Source: an uncultured Porphyromonadaceae bacterium (GTDB lineage: Bacteria; Bacteroidota; Bacteroidia; Bacteroidales; Muribaculaceae). From it: a stretch of DNA of 25,609 bases. The position numbers and the translations under genes were made by a program. Location of the stretch: positions 1 to 25,609 of the forward strand of contig URLF01000038.1 in assembly GCA_900548705.1 (NCBI GenBank), given 5' to 3'. This document shows, piece after piece, positions 1 through 7,344 of the stretch. The stretch's first letter is position 1. Each line of letters starts with the position of its first letter. Under the pieces are notes generated by a model. It saw only the letters and a program-made list of their open reading frames with translations. It ran no database searches and was not told the DNA's origin.

Positions 1-1
1 T

Positions 2-313
2 GCGGCTTTCGGTGGCGTTGTCAATGCGCGGCCAGCCACAGTAGTCATGGGCTATACCGGGCACTCGGAATATACAAGGCAAGATCCTCCGACCTATGTG
101 GTAATCGGAGCCAATGACGGAATCGCAAGTCCGGCATTAATGCGTCGTCGTGTGGAGGCGCTGAAAGCTATCGGTATAGACTCCGAGTTCCATCTGTTTC
201 CTAATCTGCGCCATGGGTTCGGGCTTGGAACCGGGACAAGTGCTGACGGATGGATTGACGGAGCCGTGAAATTCTGGGAAAGGCATATGAGTCCATCCCC
301 CAAAACGCAATAA
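2..313 (+). CDS. alpha/beta hydrolase, C-terminal fragment (5' end outside window)
   Basis: The frame is open from base 2 to the TAA at 311-313, so this is the C-terminal ~103 residues of a gene that begins before the window. The ATG at 47 is internal. The visible part has the second half of an alpha/beta hydrolase fold: a strand followed by G-A-N-D-G with the likely catalytic Asp, and later L-R-H-G-F-G with the likely catalytic His near the end, as in the Aes/BD-FAE esterase families. The nucleophile elbow is not in the window, so substrate class cannot be judged. The next gene, another hydrolase, starts 20 bp downstream on the same strand, so the two are probably co-transcribed. Confidence 0.8.
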   Translation, partial: AAFGGVVNARPATVVMGYTGHSEYTRQDPPTYVVIGANDGIASPALMRRRVEALKAIGIDSEFHLFPNLRHGFGLGTGTSADGWIDGAVKFWERHMSPSPKTQ

Positions 314-332
314 ACCAATCAAAACAACAAAT

Positions 333-1445
333 ATGACAATTAGCAAGTATGTAGCAGGTACGGTCTGTGCATTATTTTGTTCATTGGCTGTATCGTCTCA
401 AAAAACAAATGATATGAATAACAAACCTATTTTCCAAGATGTCGCCGTCGAAGATGTCCTCTCATTCAAGGGCAATCCTTACGGACTGGTGTATGACAAC
501 GCCATTATGGCTAACGAGCCGGGCAAAGTGAACATCCACCCTATCGCATATGACCTCAATGGTCTCCGCATCGCCGCGAATGTCTATACTCCGGCTGATT
601 ATGCCCCTGCTAAGAAATATCCGGCTCTCGTTGTGGCTCATCCCAACGGTGGGGTGAAAGAGCAGGTGGCCGGCAACTATGCGCAGATAATGGCCGGAAA
701 GGGCTATATCACGCTCGCTTTTGATGCGGCCTATCAGGGTGCCAGCGGAGGTGAACCACGCAACACCGACAAACCCGCCAACCGAGTGGAGGACATACAC
801 CGCGCCGCCGACATTCTTGCCACATATCCCGGAGTCGATCCTGAGCGGATGGGTATTCTCGGTATCTGTGGAGGCGGAGGATATACTGCCAAGGCTGCCC
901 AGACCGACAAACTCTTCAAGGCGGTGGCAACCCTCAGCCTGTTTAATTCGGGTGCTGTTCGACGCAATAGCTTCATGGATTCCCAAATCAATGAGATACA
1001 GCAACGTCTTGCCGATGCCTGTGCCGCCCGACAAAAAGAGGCCGAAGGCGGCGAGATTGAATATGTCGGTGATATGAGCGGCATCACCCCCGAGCAGGCG
1101 GCCAAACTCCCCTTCGACCTTTACCGCGAGGGATATGACTACTATATGGTCAACTACCGTCATCCGAACTCAACTTTCCGCTACACAAAAAGCAGCCTTA
1201 TCGACCTCATGGACTGGGACGCCTCCGAGGAAATGCATCTTATCAATAACCCCCTTCTTATGATTGCCGGGAGCAACGCCGACACTCTTTATATGACGGA
1301 GCAATGCTTCAGCAAAGCATCCGGGACTGACGACAAGGAGATGTTTCTCATTCCAGGCGCGACCCACATACAGACCTACTATGTTCCAGAATATGTCACC
1401 CAGATAAGCGACAAGCTCACGGAATTCTTCGGTAAGAAACTTTGA
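333..1445 (+). CDS. secreted alpha/beta hydrolase (dienelactone-hydrolase-like, Cys nucleophile)
   Basis: This 370-residue protein begins with a short hydrophobic N-terminus (residues ~7-21), suggesting export. It has the alpha/beta hydrolase order: an oxyanion-type H-P-N-G-G at ~103-107, the nucleophile elbow G-I-C-G-G at 177-181, a candidate acid Asp317 in G-S-N-A-D, and His345 in G-A-T-H. The nucleophile position is Cys179 rather than Ser, as in dienelactone hydrolases. The YcjY-like Bacteroidota hydrolases are another possible home. It probably cleaves an ester or lactone, but no substrate can be named. ATG 333 follows the upstream stop by 20 bp, and a flavodoxin gene follows after 3 bp, so the three genes look like one operon. 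Confidence 0.8.
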   Translation: MTISKYVAGTVCALFCSLAVSSQKTNDMNNKPIFQDVAVEDVLSFKGNPYGLVYDNAIMANEPGKVNIHPIAYDLNGLRIAANVYTPADYAPAKKYPALVVAHPNGGVKEQVAGNYAQIMAGKGYITLAFDAAYQGASGGEPRNTDKPANRVEDIHRAADILATYPGVDPERMGILGICGGGGYTAKAAQTDKLFKAVATLSLFNSGAVRRNSFMDSQINEIQQRLADACAARQKEAEGGEIEYVGDMSGITPEQAAKLPFDLYREGYDYYMVNYRHPNSTFRYTKSSLIDLMDWDASEEMHLINNPLLMIAGSNADTLYMTEQCFSKASGTDDKEMFLIPGATHIQTYYVPEYVTQISDKLTEFFGKKL

Positions 1446-1448
1446 CAT

Positions 1449-2030
1449 ATGAAGATTATCAAGACAATCATAGCTGCCATGGCATGCGCGCTGTCTCTCA
1501 CCGCGTGTGCTTCAAAGACAACGACAGACAGCGATGCCGGGCAGCCTCAAAACGAGAATGAAATGAAATCAGTAATCATATATTTCACCCATTCAGGCAA
1601 CACAGAACTGGCCGCCAAAGAAGTTGCCGCCGTCACCGGCGCAAAAATGATTCGTTTGATGCCGGAGCAGCCCTATTCATCAGAAGATGTGGATTGGGTC
1701 AATGAGCAGTCTCGCTGCACCCAGGAACATCTCAATCAATCTCTCCGACCTGTCATTAAACCCATTGATGTCAATTTTGCTGACATTGACACGGTTTTCA
1801 TCGGTTTCCCAATCTGGTGGCATGAAGAACCTGCCGTCATCCGCACATTGCTTGACAACTACCATTCCCAACTCAAAGGCAAGGTGCTGTATCCGTTCTG
1901 CACCTCCTACGAAAGTCCGATGTCAGAAGCCGATGCCACTTTAAGGAAAGGTTATCCAGATTTTGACTGGAAGACCGGCCTCCGTCTCCCTGCCTCCCCC
2001 GACCAGATTAAAGCATGGATTGAACAATAA
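1449..2030 (+). CDS. flavodoxin family lipoprotein
   Basis: This 193-residue protein has a lipoprotein signal with lipobox L-T-A-C (Cys20), followed by a short polar linker and a flavodoxin domain from ~40. The FMN phosphate-binding loop T-H-S-G-N-T is at 47-52, and a typical flavodoxin segment containing F-P-I-W-W follows in the middle of the domain. Flavodoxin_4-type proteins of this size are common in Bacteroidota beside hydrolases and reductases. A lipid-anchored flavodoxin would act on the periplasmic face or at the outer membrane, where it could pass electrons to a partner oxidoreductase. The partner is not visible here. The start follows the hydrolase stop by 3 bp, and a long hairpin directly follows the stop codon, so this is probably the last gene of the operon. 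Confidence 0.85.
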   Translation: MKIIKTIIAAMACALSLTACASKTTTDSDAGQPQNENEMKSVIIYFTHSGNTELAAKEVAAVTGAKMIRLMPEQPYSSEDVDWVNEQSRCTQEHLNQSLRPVIKPIDVNFADIDTVFIGFPIWWHEEPAVIRTLLDNYHSQLKGKVLYPFCTSYESPMSEADATLRKGYPDFDWKTGLRLPASPDQIKAWIEQ

Positions 2031-2119
2031 GAGCGTGTTTAAAAAACAAATGTGAATGAGAAATGGGCATCCTGTGGATTCTCGTTTTTCATTCACATTT
2101 GTTTTTTAAGCACGCTCTT
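2029..2119 (+). terminator. very long inverted repeat / probable terminator after flavodoxin gene
   Basis: The left arm (from the last two bases of the stop codon to ~2067) pairs with the right arm (~2081-2119) over about 39 positions, with only a few G-T wobbles, around a 13-base loop. The arms contain runs of A then T, so transcripts from either direction would form a stem followed by U-rich sequence. It is much longer than an ordinary intrinsic terminator and could also be a small palindromic repeat element. Confidence 0.7.
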
Positions 2120-2185
2120 AATTCTTTTGTTATAATTTGCTGAATATTTGAGACTCTGAATGAATGCACATTAAGAAAAAACAAC

Positions 2186-2193
2186 TAACTTTG
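2186..2193 (+). promoter_or_regulatory. putative Bacteroidota -7 box upstream of C10 protease
   Basis: TAACTTTG matches the Bacteroidota -7 consensus TAnnTTTG. It lies 107 bp before the protease ATG, which would give a leader of about 100 nt. No convincing TTG -33 element is seen 19-21 bp upstream, so this is only a moderate call. The rest of the 2120-2299 spacer is A/T rich and shows nothing else that can be supported. Confidence 0.4.
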
Positions 2194-2299
2194 TAATGAG
2201 ACAGGCTATTGTAGATTCGATATAATTGTCTGATGGGAAAATATCTACAAAAAAATAAGCCTTTGACATAAAAATGGAGTATAAAATAATTAACAAGGT

Positions 2300-4336
2300 A
2301 TGAAACTCATTCAATTCCTTTCGTTTCTATTATGCTCAATCCCGGTTTTTGCGACTCCTGTTACCCCGGATGCTGCATTGAAGAGATTGCGAGCTCAGAA
2401 TATGTCCCGAGCTACAGGATCTCTCCAGACATCACATTTCAGAATTTCTAAAATTATGACTGACAGTTGCGGCAACAACACTGTTTATCTTTTTGATTCT
2501 AAAGACGGTTTTGTTGTTACTCCTGCAGATGATGCATTTCCTGCATTGCTGGGATATGGCGATGGCCAAATATATGATTCTACCGATAATCTCCCAATAG
2601 GATTTAACGAGTGGTTGCAATATATGAGCCGATGGATTTCAGAAGTCCCCGTTGATGAAAACGAATATACTGTCGGTTATTCTGTAGGGGATGCAATCGC
2701 CCCACTTTGTATGACTTCATGGGGACAAGGAGAACCATTCAATCTGGAGTGTCCGGAATATAATGGAGAGAGGTGTCTTTCGGGATGCGTGGCTACAGCA
2801 ATGGCTCAGGTGATGAAATATCACAACTGGCCACTACAAGGTAAAGGAGAGCTGACATACCGTGCCGAAAAAATAGGGACAGATATCCATACCGATTTCT
2901 CTCAATATACGCTTGACTGGGAAAATATGCTCTGTGACTACTCCGCATCTTCCGCTACCGAACAACAGAGACAAGCCGTGGCCCATTTGCTGCGTGGTTT
3001 GGGGGGAAGTGTGCGTATGAACTATTTCCCGGCGGCTTCCGGTGCCGATATCAACGATGCCACTCAAGCTCTGCTGAAATATTGGGATTACAGCGACGAT
3101 ATCAGATATATTCGCCGTAGCTGGTTCACGCTTCGTAGCTGGTCTCAGTTGCTCTACGATGCCTTGAAGAATTATGGCCCGATATTGTACGGAGGCTTTT
3201 CGGTTTCATCCGCCCATGCGTTCGTTTGCGACGGCTATGATGGCGAAGGGTTGTTCCATTTCAACTGGGGATGGGACGGCAAGGCTGACGGGTACTTTGC
3301 CATTGACTTCCTTAACCCTGTTGTAGAGGATGAACCATGGAAAACGGGCTATAACGGTAGTCAGAGTGCCTTGTTGAACATTCATCCCCGTTCGCCGGAA
3401 AATCCCGGAATACACTCCTATACAGTGTGGCTTGATTCATACTATATCGACCCTGCAACACAATACGGGGATGAAGCGCCACATACCTTGCATCCTGGCG
3501 ACAGCTTCAAGATGAGGGGTGAATGTGTAAACTACGGTCCGTTTGTAATTCCTGCCGGTTCAAAATTCGCTACCGTGTTCACATCCATTTATGACGGAAC
3601 GGCAGTTCCATCCAACATTGTGGAACTTAAATCTGATCTGAAAATTTACGGCAGTTTTGACAGTGAAATGAAAATTGTTCCTGAAGGATTGTCTGACGGA
3701 CTCTATTCAATTGAAAACGATTTTTATATCAGTCCTTCAGGCTGGGGGCATGGCATCCTTATGCCCGGTTCTACACGATATTGCGCTTTGGTGGAAAACA
3801 ACGGCTCCGATATTCGGTTTATTGAATCCATATTTCCACCAGAAATAGAGGACGCAGACTTTCCGGATCAATTTGACCTAAACTCATCGAATGTGTTTCA
3901 TGCAACCATATCCAATTACATAACTCGAAAACTTGAGCGTCCCGTGCGCGTCGAGCTTATACAGGATGGGATAGTGAAGGGATGGTCTCCATCGGTTAAT
4001 GCTTCTTTAGAACCGGAAGGGACAATTGACTTGGAATTGAGAGCCGATAATTGGATTTGGGAAGAGGAAAGCAATTCCCATATCGGTGAGTATGTCTTAT
4101 GTCTGAGTATCCGCAATACCTATGGAGATATATGGATACCAATGGGACAAGGTAAAAAGGTAACAGTCTCAGACTCCGCCGGTATAGACGCAGTCAAAGT
4201 AGATGACATTTCAGATGATGCAACATACGACTTGTACGGAAGGAGAGTATCGGATGATGTCAATGCTTTATCTTCTGGACTCTATATCAGACAGCATAAC
4301 GGTGTCGTTTCAAAAATCGCCATTCCATTCAGGTAG
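2300..4336 (+). CDS. secreted C10-family cysteine protease (streptopain-like) with C-terminal sorting tail
   Basis: This 678-residue protein has a signal peptide (1-19), then a Spi/propeptide-like region (~20-125) that in this family keeps the enzyme inactive until cleaved. The peptidase C10 domain spans ~130-360. The catalytic Cys is Cys163 in G-C-V-A-T-A, and the catalytic His is His306 in S-A-H-A-F. These are followed by the family motif F-N-W-G-W-D-G at 321-327. After ~370 come beta-rich domains, and the last ~50 residues (Y-D-L-Y-G-R-R, then G-L-Y-I) resemble a type IX secretion sorting domain. It is probably exported across the outer membrane and degrades host or dietary protein. It stands alone, with its own long upstream spacer. 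Other C10 enzymes are toxins or virulence factors, but nothing here shows that role. Confidence 0.9.
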   Translation: MKLIQFLSFLLCSIPVFATPVTPDAALKRLRAQNMSRATGSLQTSHFRISKIMTDSCGNNTVYLFDSKDGFVVTPADDAFPALLGYGDGQIYDSTDNLPIGFNEWLQYMSRWISEVPVDENEYTVGYSVGDAIAPLCMTSWGQGEPFNLECPEYNGERCLSGCVATAMAQVMKYHNWPLQGKGELTYRAEKIGTDIHTDFSQYTLDWENMLCDYSASSATEQQRQAVAHLLRGLGGSVRMNYFPAASGADINDATQALLKYWDYSDDIRYIRRSWFTLRSWSQLLYDALKNYGPILYGGFSVSSAHAFVCDGYDGEGLFHFNWGWDGKADGYFAIDFLNPVVEDEPWKTGYNGSQSALLNIHPRSPENPGIHSYTVWLDSYYIDPATQYGDEAPHTLHPGDSFKMRGECVNYGPFVIPAGSKFATVFTSIYDGTAVPSNIVELKSDLKIYGSFDSEMKIVPEGLSDGLYSIENDFYISPSGWGHGILMPGSTRYCALVENNGSDIRFIESIFPPEIEDADFPDQFDLNSSNVFHATISNYITRKLERPVRVELIQDGIVKGWSPSVNASLEPEGTIDLELRADNWIWEEESNSHIGEYVLCLSIRNTYGDIWIPMGQGKKVTVSDSAGIDAVKVDDISDDATYDLYGRRVSDDVNALSSGLYIRQHNGVVSKIAIPFR

Positions 4337-4592
4337 AGTTTTTTGATAACTCCAGCAAACAACAAGATTTTCTCTGCTTTAAAACCAATTAAATTTCCCC
4401 AAACAATATAGTTCCGCATATTTGGAATATGCTCACACCGTCAATCGTAAGATTGCCCGAATTTCATCTAAGACCTCAGGGCTTTGAAGTACATCTATTT
4501 TTCGAGGCTGATAATTTACGGCGGTGGGTGTGCTATTTGGCCTGCTTTCAAAATCAGTTGAAGTTTCTCCGGCTCAACCAGTCTGGAAGAAA
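4337..4592. other. intergenic stretch without a supported gene
   Basis: This spacer between the convergent C10 protease and SnoaL genes holds no gene I can support. A 46-codon stop-free frame on the minus strand (4433-4573) has no ATG and no recognisable relative, so it could be a gene remnant or chance. A small perfect inverted repeat with 7-bp arms (4416-4422 and 4426-4432) is also present. Confidence 0.5.
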
Positions 4593-4622
4593 AAGAGCGC
4601 ACGACCAGTGCGCTCTTACAAG
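4593..4622 (-). terminator. intrinsic terminator of the SnoaL operon
   Basis: A perfect 10-bp stem (4593-4602 with 4608-4617) encloses a 5-base loop. On the minus strand it is followed by a T run (bases 4588-4594 read as T's). It lies about 20 bp after the stop codon of the downstream SnoaL-like gene, as expected for its terminator. Confidence 0.8.
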
Positions 4623-4643
4623 TTCGAGAAAGTCGCCCATGTT

Positions 4644-4994
4644 TTACTGGTGGAAGATTTTGGCGACAATCTCCCATTTGCCGTCCATCTTGACGAGCGA
4701 ATGGAAGTCAGTGAATCCGAGGCCGTGCCAGTCTTCGAGAACCACACGGACTGTAGCAGCGGTGCCGACTACCTCTATAACGTCCACTTCATACTTGGTT
4801 TCAGGAGCTGCGCCAAGCTGAGAGACTGCGGCATACAGAGCGTCAATACTCCCGGCGCAAAGTTCGCCGTTGAGGTAACCGTACATGATTGCGTACTTGT
4901 GGAATGCTTTCTTGGCGAGTTCGACATCGCCGGTGGCGCAACCGTTGACATACTGCATAACCACGTCCTTGATTTCTTGATAATCTTTAATCAT
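4644..4994 (-). CDS. SnoaL/NTF2-like protein (lumazine-binding-like), second of a tandem pair
   Basis: This is a 116-residue single-domain protein with a helix-rich first half and a beta-rich second half ending in D-G-K-W-E-I-V-A-K, the usual end of the Lumazine_bd_2/SnoaL-like NTF2 fold. The ATG at 4994 is chosen because it lies 1 bp after the stop of the upstream paralogue. A longer frame to 5045 would run into that gene. No signal peptide is seen, so it is cytoplasmic. NTF2-like folds bind small hydrophobic molecules or act as isomerases or cyclases, and the ligand is unknown. It is divergent from an HxlR regulator, which suggests it is part of an induced response. Confidence 0.8.
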   Translation of the reverse strand: MIKDYQEIKDVVMQYVNGCATGDVELAKKAFHKYAIMYGYLNGELCAGSIDALYAAVSQLGAAPETKYEVDVIEVVGTAATVRVVLEDWHGLGFTDFHSLVKMDGKWEIVAKIFHQ

Positions 4995-4995
4995 A

Positions 4996-5382
4996 TTATT
5001 TATTATTGATTGTATTTGAGTTCTGATTATAGGCTTTTGCCACACATTTCCACTCCCCGTTGAGTTTCAGGAGCAGAAGAAAGTCGGTGAAGTCGATTCG
5101 TCCTCCCCAGCCTTCTTCAAGAACGCGGACCACGGCAATCGTTTCTTCGACAGCAAGCACGTCGATTCGCGCCTTGAAGTTGTCGCTTGCGCCGACTGTG
5201 TCAACATTGTGGTAAAACTGTTCTATGGAGCCATGCTCAAGTACACCGTCAAGAATTCCGAACAACACGGCATCTTCGGTGAAAAGAGTCTTTGCATATG
5301 TACTATTACCCTCGGCAACACTACGCACGAAATTCTCGACGGCATTAGCCACTGCATCGTATTCTTTGATATTGTCCCTCAT
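4996..5382 (-). CDS. SnoaL/NTF2-like protein, first of a tandem pair
   Basis: This 128-residue NTF2-like protein is clearly related to its downstream neighbour. Both share an N-terminal helix beginning (I/D)-K-(D/E)-Y, a central E-H-G-S-I / C-A-G-S-I segment, a W-G/H-G…F-T-D-F stretch, and a closing G-(E/K)-W-(K/E)-x-V-A-K. This indicates a gene duplication. The start ATG at 5380-5382 is preceded by an A-rich leader with no strong Shine-Dalgarno sequence, normal for Bacteroidota. The stop codon is separated from the next ATG by one base, so translation is probably coupled. A -7 box and the palindrome in the divergent promoter region lie upstream. Confidence 0.8.
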   Translation of the reverse strand: MRDNIKEYDAVANAVENFVRSVAEGNSTYAKTLFTEDAVLFGILDGVLEHGSIEQFYHNVDTVGASDNFKARIDVLAVEETIAVVRVLEEGWGGRIDFTDFLLLLKLNGEWKCVAKAYNQNSNTINNK

Positions 5383-5410
5383 GTTGATTATTGATTTGAT
5401 TTTCTGACTG

Positions 5411-5442
5411 CAAAATTACTATGGTAATCGCCACAAAACAAG
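5411..5442 (-). promoter_or_regulatory. promoter of the SnoaL operon
   Basis: On the minus strand, TAATTTTG (5411-5418) matches the -7 consensus TAnnTTTG. CTTG (5439-5442) lies 20 bp upstream as a -33 element, which is the expected spacing. The -33 element directly abuts the palindrome at 5443-5481. Confidence 0.65.
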
Positions 5443-5481
5443 TACCGAAAAATTATTCGCATATGGAATAATTTTTCGGTA
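5443..5481. promoter_or_regulatory. palindromic operator candidate between divergent promoters
   Basis: A perfect inverted repeat with 16-bp arms (5443-5458, beginning TACCGAAAAATTATTC, and 5466-5481) has a 7-bp spacer. It occupies the centre of the 147-bp gap between the SnoaL operon and the HxlR gene. It touches the minus-strand -33 element and covers the expected -33 region of the plus-strand promoter. HxlR-family dimers bind such symmetric sites next to their own gene, so it is the likely operator. As a stem it lacks a following T run in either direction, which argues against a terminator. Confidence 0.65.
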
Positions 5482-5504
5482 TTCTGATTTTCAGCAATAT
5501 TCAC

Positions 5505-5512
5505 TAACTTTG
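5505..5512 (+). promoter_or_regulatory. -7 box of the HxlR regulator gene
   Basis: TAACTTTG matches the TAnnTTTG consensus and lies 17 bp before the ATG at 5530. The expected -33 position falls in or at the edge of the palindrome's right arm, and no clear TTG is seen there. That would be consistent with a weak, self-repressed promoter. Confidence 0.6.
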
Positions 5513-5529
5513 CACTAAAAATATTTTAT

Positions 5530-5889
5530 ATGGCATACGAAAAGAAAATACCCGTGGATCTTGATTGCCCTCTTAGGTTGACAATGAGCCTCATAGAATC
5601 GAAATGGAAATCGTGTATTCTTGACGAACTACGCTCTGGTGAAGCAATGCGACCAAGCGAAATACATAAATGTCTGCCTGAAGCGGCACCTCGCGTACTT
5701 GACATTCAACTCAAAGAGATGGTAGAAGACGGTCTGGTGGTCAAAACCATTTACCCAGAACTACCTCCCCGCTCAGAATATCAGATTACGGAACTTGGCA
5801 AATCCCTGTTACCGATAATCAATCAGATGCTCCGTTGGGGAGAAGAACATTTTGAAATCTTTGAGAAGAAATATGGCAGTAAAAATTAA
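5530..5889 (+). CDS. HxlR-family winged-helix transcriptional regulator
   Basis: This 119-residue protein is a single winged-helix domain of HxlR type. An N-terminal D-C-P-L-R-L (Cys13) leads into I-E-S-K-W-K, then the recognition region R-P-S-E-I-H-K-C-L-P with R-V-L-D-I-Q-L-K-E-M, the wing P-P-R-S-E-Y-Q-I-T, and a C-terminal dimerisation helix. HxlR proteins act as dimers, and several sense reactive aldehydes, quinones or disulfide stress through the Cys near residue 13. Cys29 and Cys48 are also present. It is divergent from the SnoaL pair, with the palindrome between them, so it most likely controls that operon and itself. The sensed signal is unknown. Confidence 0.9.
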   Translation: MAYEKKIPVDLDCPLRLTMSLIESKWKSCILDELRSGEAMRPSEIHKCLPEAAPRVLDIQLKEMVEDGLVVKTIYPELPPRSEYQITELGKSLLPIINQMLRWGEEHFEIFEKKYGSKN

Positions 5890-5947
5890 ACTGTTTTTAT
5901 CGCACAAATAGAACACCACACTCTGTTAGCCTGCGCTGGAGGAATTG

Positions 5948-5972
5948 GGGTCAAGCCGAAAATACGGTGCAT
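5948..5972 (+). repeat. left terminal inverted repeat of the IS
   Basis: These 25 bp match the reverse complement of 7345-7369 exactly. Identity stops at both outer bases, which sets the element border. Confidence 0.85.
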
Positions 5973-6002
5973 GAATTTTGGGGAAAGTGTTAAATTTGTG
6001 GG

Positions 6003-6371
6003 ATGAAAACCAGTGAAGCATTTTGGCATTTTTTACCGGCAGGCTTGGATGAGCTGTTTGAGATGGTCAGGTTTGAGAAGACAGACCAGGCATATGACAT
6101 CAGGCTTGACGAGAAGAAGCTGTCCGATGAGGATTCCCGTAATCCCAACATTGTAGCCCGCGGATACACGGATTATGTAACAATACAGGATTATCCCTTG
6201 CGGGGCAGACCCGTTTACCTGCACATGCGCAAGAACAAATGGTGGGACAGGAAGACCAACGGGATATTCTCCTACAACCTTGAGCTTCCCAACGAGGAGG
6301 GGACACGACTCAGTGCCGAGTTCGTGGCTTTTTTAAAAGACGAAGGTGGAGACGACGGCTCTGTCGATTAG
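6003..6371 (+). CDS. IS transposase, N-terminal region (orfA)
   Basis: This 122-residue protein starts at an ATG 31 bp inside the left inverted repeat. It corresponds to the N-terminal DNA-binding part of the transposase: a charged alpha/beta segment with R-K-N-K-W-W-D-R-K-T at ~75-85 but no DDE residues. It ends at TAG 6369-6371, overlapping the catalytic ORF in another frame. Near its end it passes a T6A4 run (6329-6338), where the two frames could be joined. It may be translated alone as the N-terminal protein or as part of a fusion. Confidence 0.75.
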   Translation: MKTSEAFWHFLPAGLDELFEMVRFEKTDQAYDIRLDEKKLSDEDSRNPNIVARGYTDYVTIQDYPLRGRPVYLHMRKNKWWDRKTNGIFSYNLELPNEEGTRLSAEFVAFLKDEGGDDGSVD

Positions 6372-7311
6372 ACACATAGCGCAGATGTACTGCGTAAACG
6401 GCAAATATTTTGCCGAACTGTACCGCAATAAGCTGAGCGGTTATGCCGGATGGTGCGAGACCGAACTCGGCTGCGGCTTCTACTTCAACGCTGACAACAT
6501 CGGGCCGTACATGAGCCTTGACGAGACCTGTCTGAGCAACGGCGAGGTATGGACTTTCCTGACCAACAAGGACGGTCACGGTGGCCATGGGACGCTGGCG
6601 GCGGCCATCCCCGGCACAAAGAGCGACGGGATAATCCCGATCCTCGTCGGAGCCATGGGGAAATCGGTCAGACGCCGGGTGAAGGAGGTGACGTGCGACC
6701 TGTCGCCGTCGATGATGCTCATTGCCGCCGAGATTTTCTGTAACGCCCACGTTGTCAACGACCGCTTCCATGTGCAGCAGGTTTACAATGAGGCTGTTGA
6801 TGAGATACGCATAGACATACGCCGTCAGCTCATCGCCGAAGAAAACAACCGGGACAGATCGATTCCGCCAGTGACATACTCAAACGGCGAGACCATGCGT
6901 CAGATACTCGCCCGCAGCAAGCACACGCTTATGATGTCGCAGAACAAATGGACTGACATACAGCGGCATCGCGCGAACATTCTGTTCAAGCACTATCCGA
7001 TACTGAAAGCCGCATACCACCTCGCCATGGAACTGCGCCAGATCTTCAACGCGGAGATATCACCGACCAAAGCAATGGGGCGGATGAACAAGTGGTATGA
7101 AAAGGTAATGGCATTGGGCAACAACAACTTCCGCTCTGTCATCAAGACGTTCAGGAACGATGCCCCGACTATCCTCAATTATTTCCGTCGGCGAGCCACA
7201 AACGCCTATGCCGAAGCCTTCAACTCCAAGGTGAAAATCTTCCGCTCGCAGATGCGAGGAGTCCGCGACCGCGATTTCTTAATCTTCCGACTCGTCAAGC
7301 TATACGCCTGA
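6346..7311 (+). CDS. IS transposase, catalytic part (orfB), ISL3-like DDE
   Basis: The frame is open from 6337. The GTG at 6346 is the first plausible independent start, giving 321 residues. A helix-turn-helix-like segment (~7-30) precedes the DDE core, with Asp59 in S-L-D-E, Asp139 in V-V-N-D-R-F-H-V and Glu290 in N-A-Y-A-E-A-F-N-S-K. The D-R-F-H-V and E-A-F-N-S-K contexts are typical of ISL3-like transposases. The ORF is +1 relative to orfA. It has no internal stop, so the element may be active if the frames are joined or orfB is initiated on its own. It catalyses cut-and-paste type strand transfer at the 25-bp ends. Confidence 0.85.
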   Translation: METTALSIRHIAQMYCVNGKYFAELYRNKLSGYAGWCETELGCGFYFNADNIGPYMSLDETCLSNGEVWTFLTNKDGHGGHGTLAAAIPGTKSDGIIPILVGAMGKSVRRRVKEVTCDLSPSMMLIAAEIFCNAHVVNDRFHVQQVYNEAVDEIRIDIRRQLIAEENNRDRSIPPVTYSNGETMRQILARSKHTLMMSQNKWTDIQRHRANILFKHYPILKAAYHLAMELRQIFNAEISPTKAMGRMNKWYEKVMALGNNNFRSVIKTFRNDAPTILNYFRRRATNAYAEAFNSKVKIFRSQMRGVRDRDFLIFRLVKLYA

Positions 7312-7344
7312 AATTTTAACATTTTATTTGCTCCAATTTAACAG

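Noticed and set aside
462..1163. Minus-strand open frame of 233 codons
   Set aside because: It is antisense to the Cys-nucleophile hydrolase and shows no family features.
4334..4352. Possible terminator after the C10 protease (gagtt/aactc)
   Set aside because: The stem is only 5 bp and A/T rich, and no T run follows it.
4416..4432. Small inverted repeat gcatatt/aatatgc resembling the centre of the HxlR palindrome
   Set aside because: The arms are only 7 bp and it is far from any start codon, so a second operator cannot be supported.
4433..4573. Minus-strand 46-codon stop-free frame in the intergenic spacer
   Set aside because: There is no start codon, no recognised homology and it is short. 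It is kept only as a note in the spacer entry.
4524..5009. Plus-strand open frame of 161 codons across the SnoaL genes
   Set aside because: It is antisense to two clear NTF2-like genes, crosses their terminator, and has no recognisable domain.
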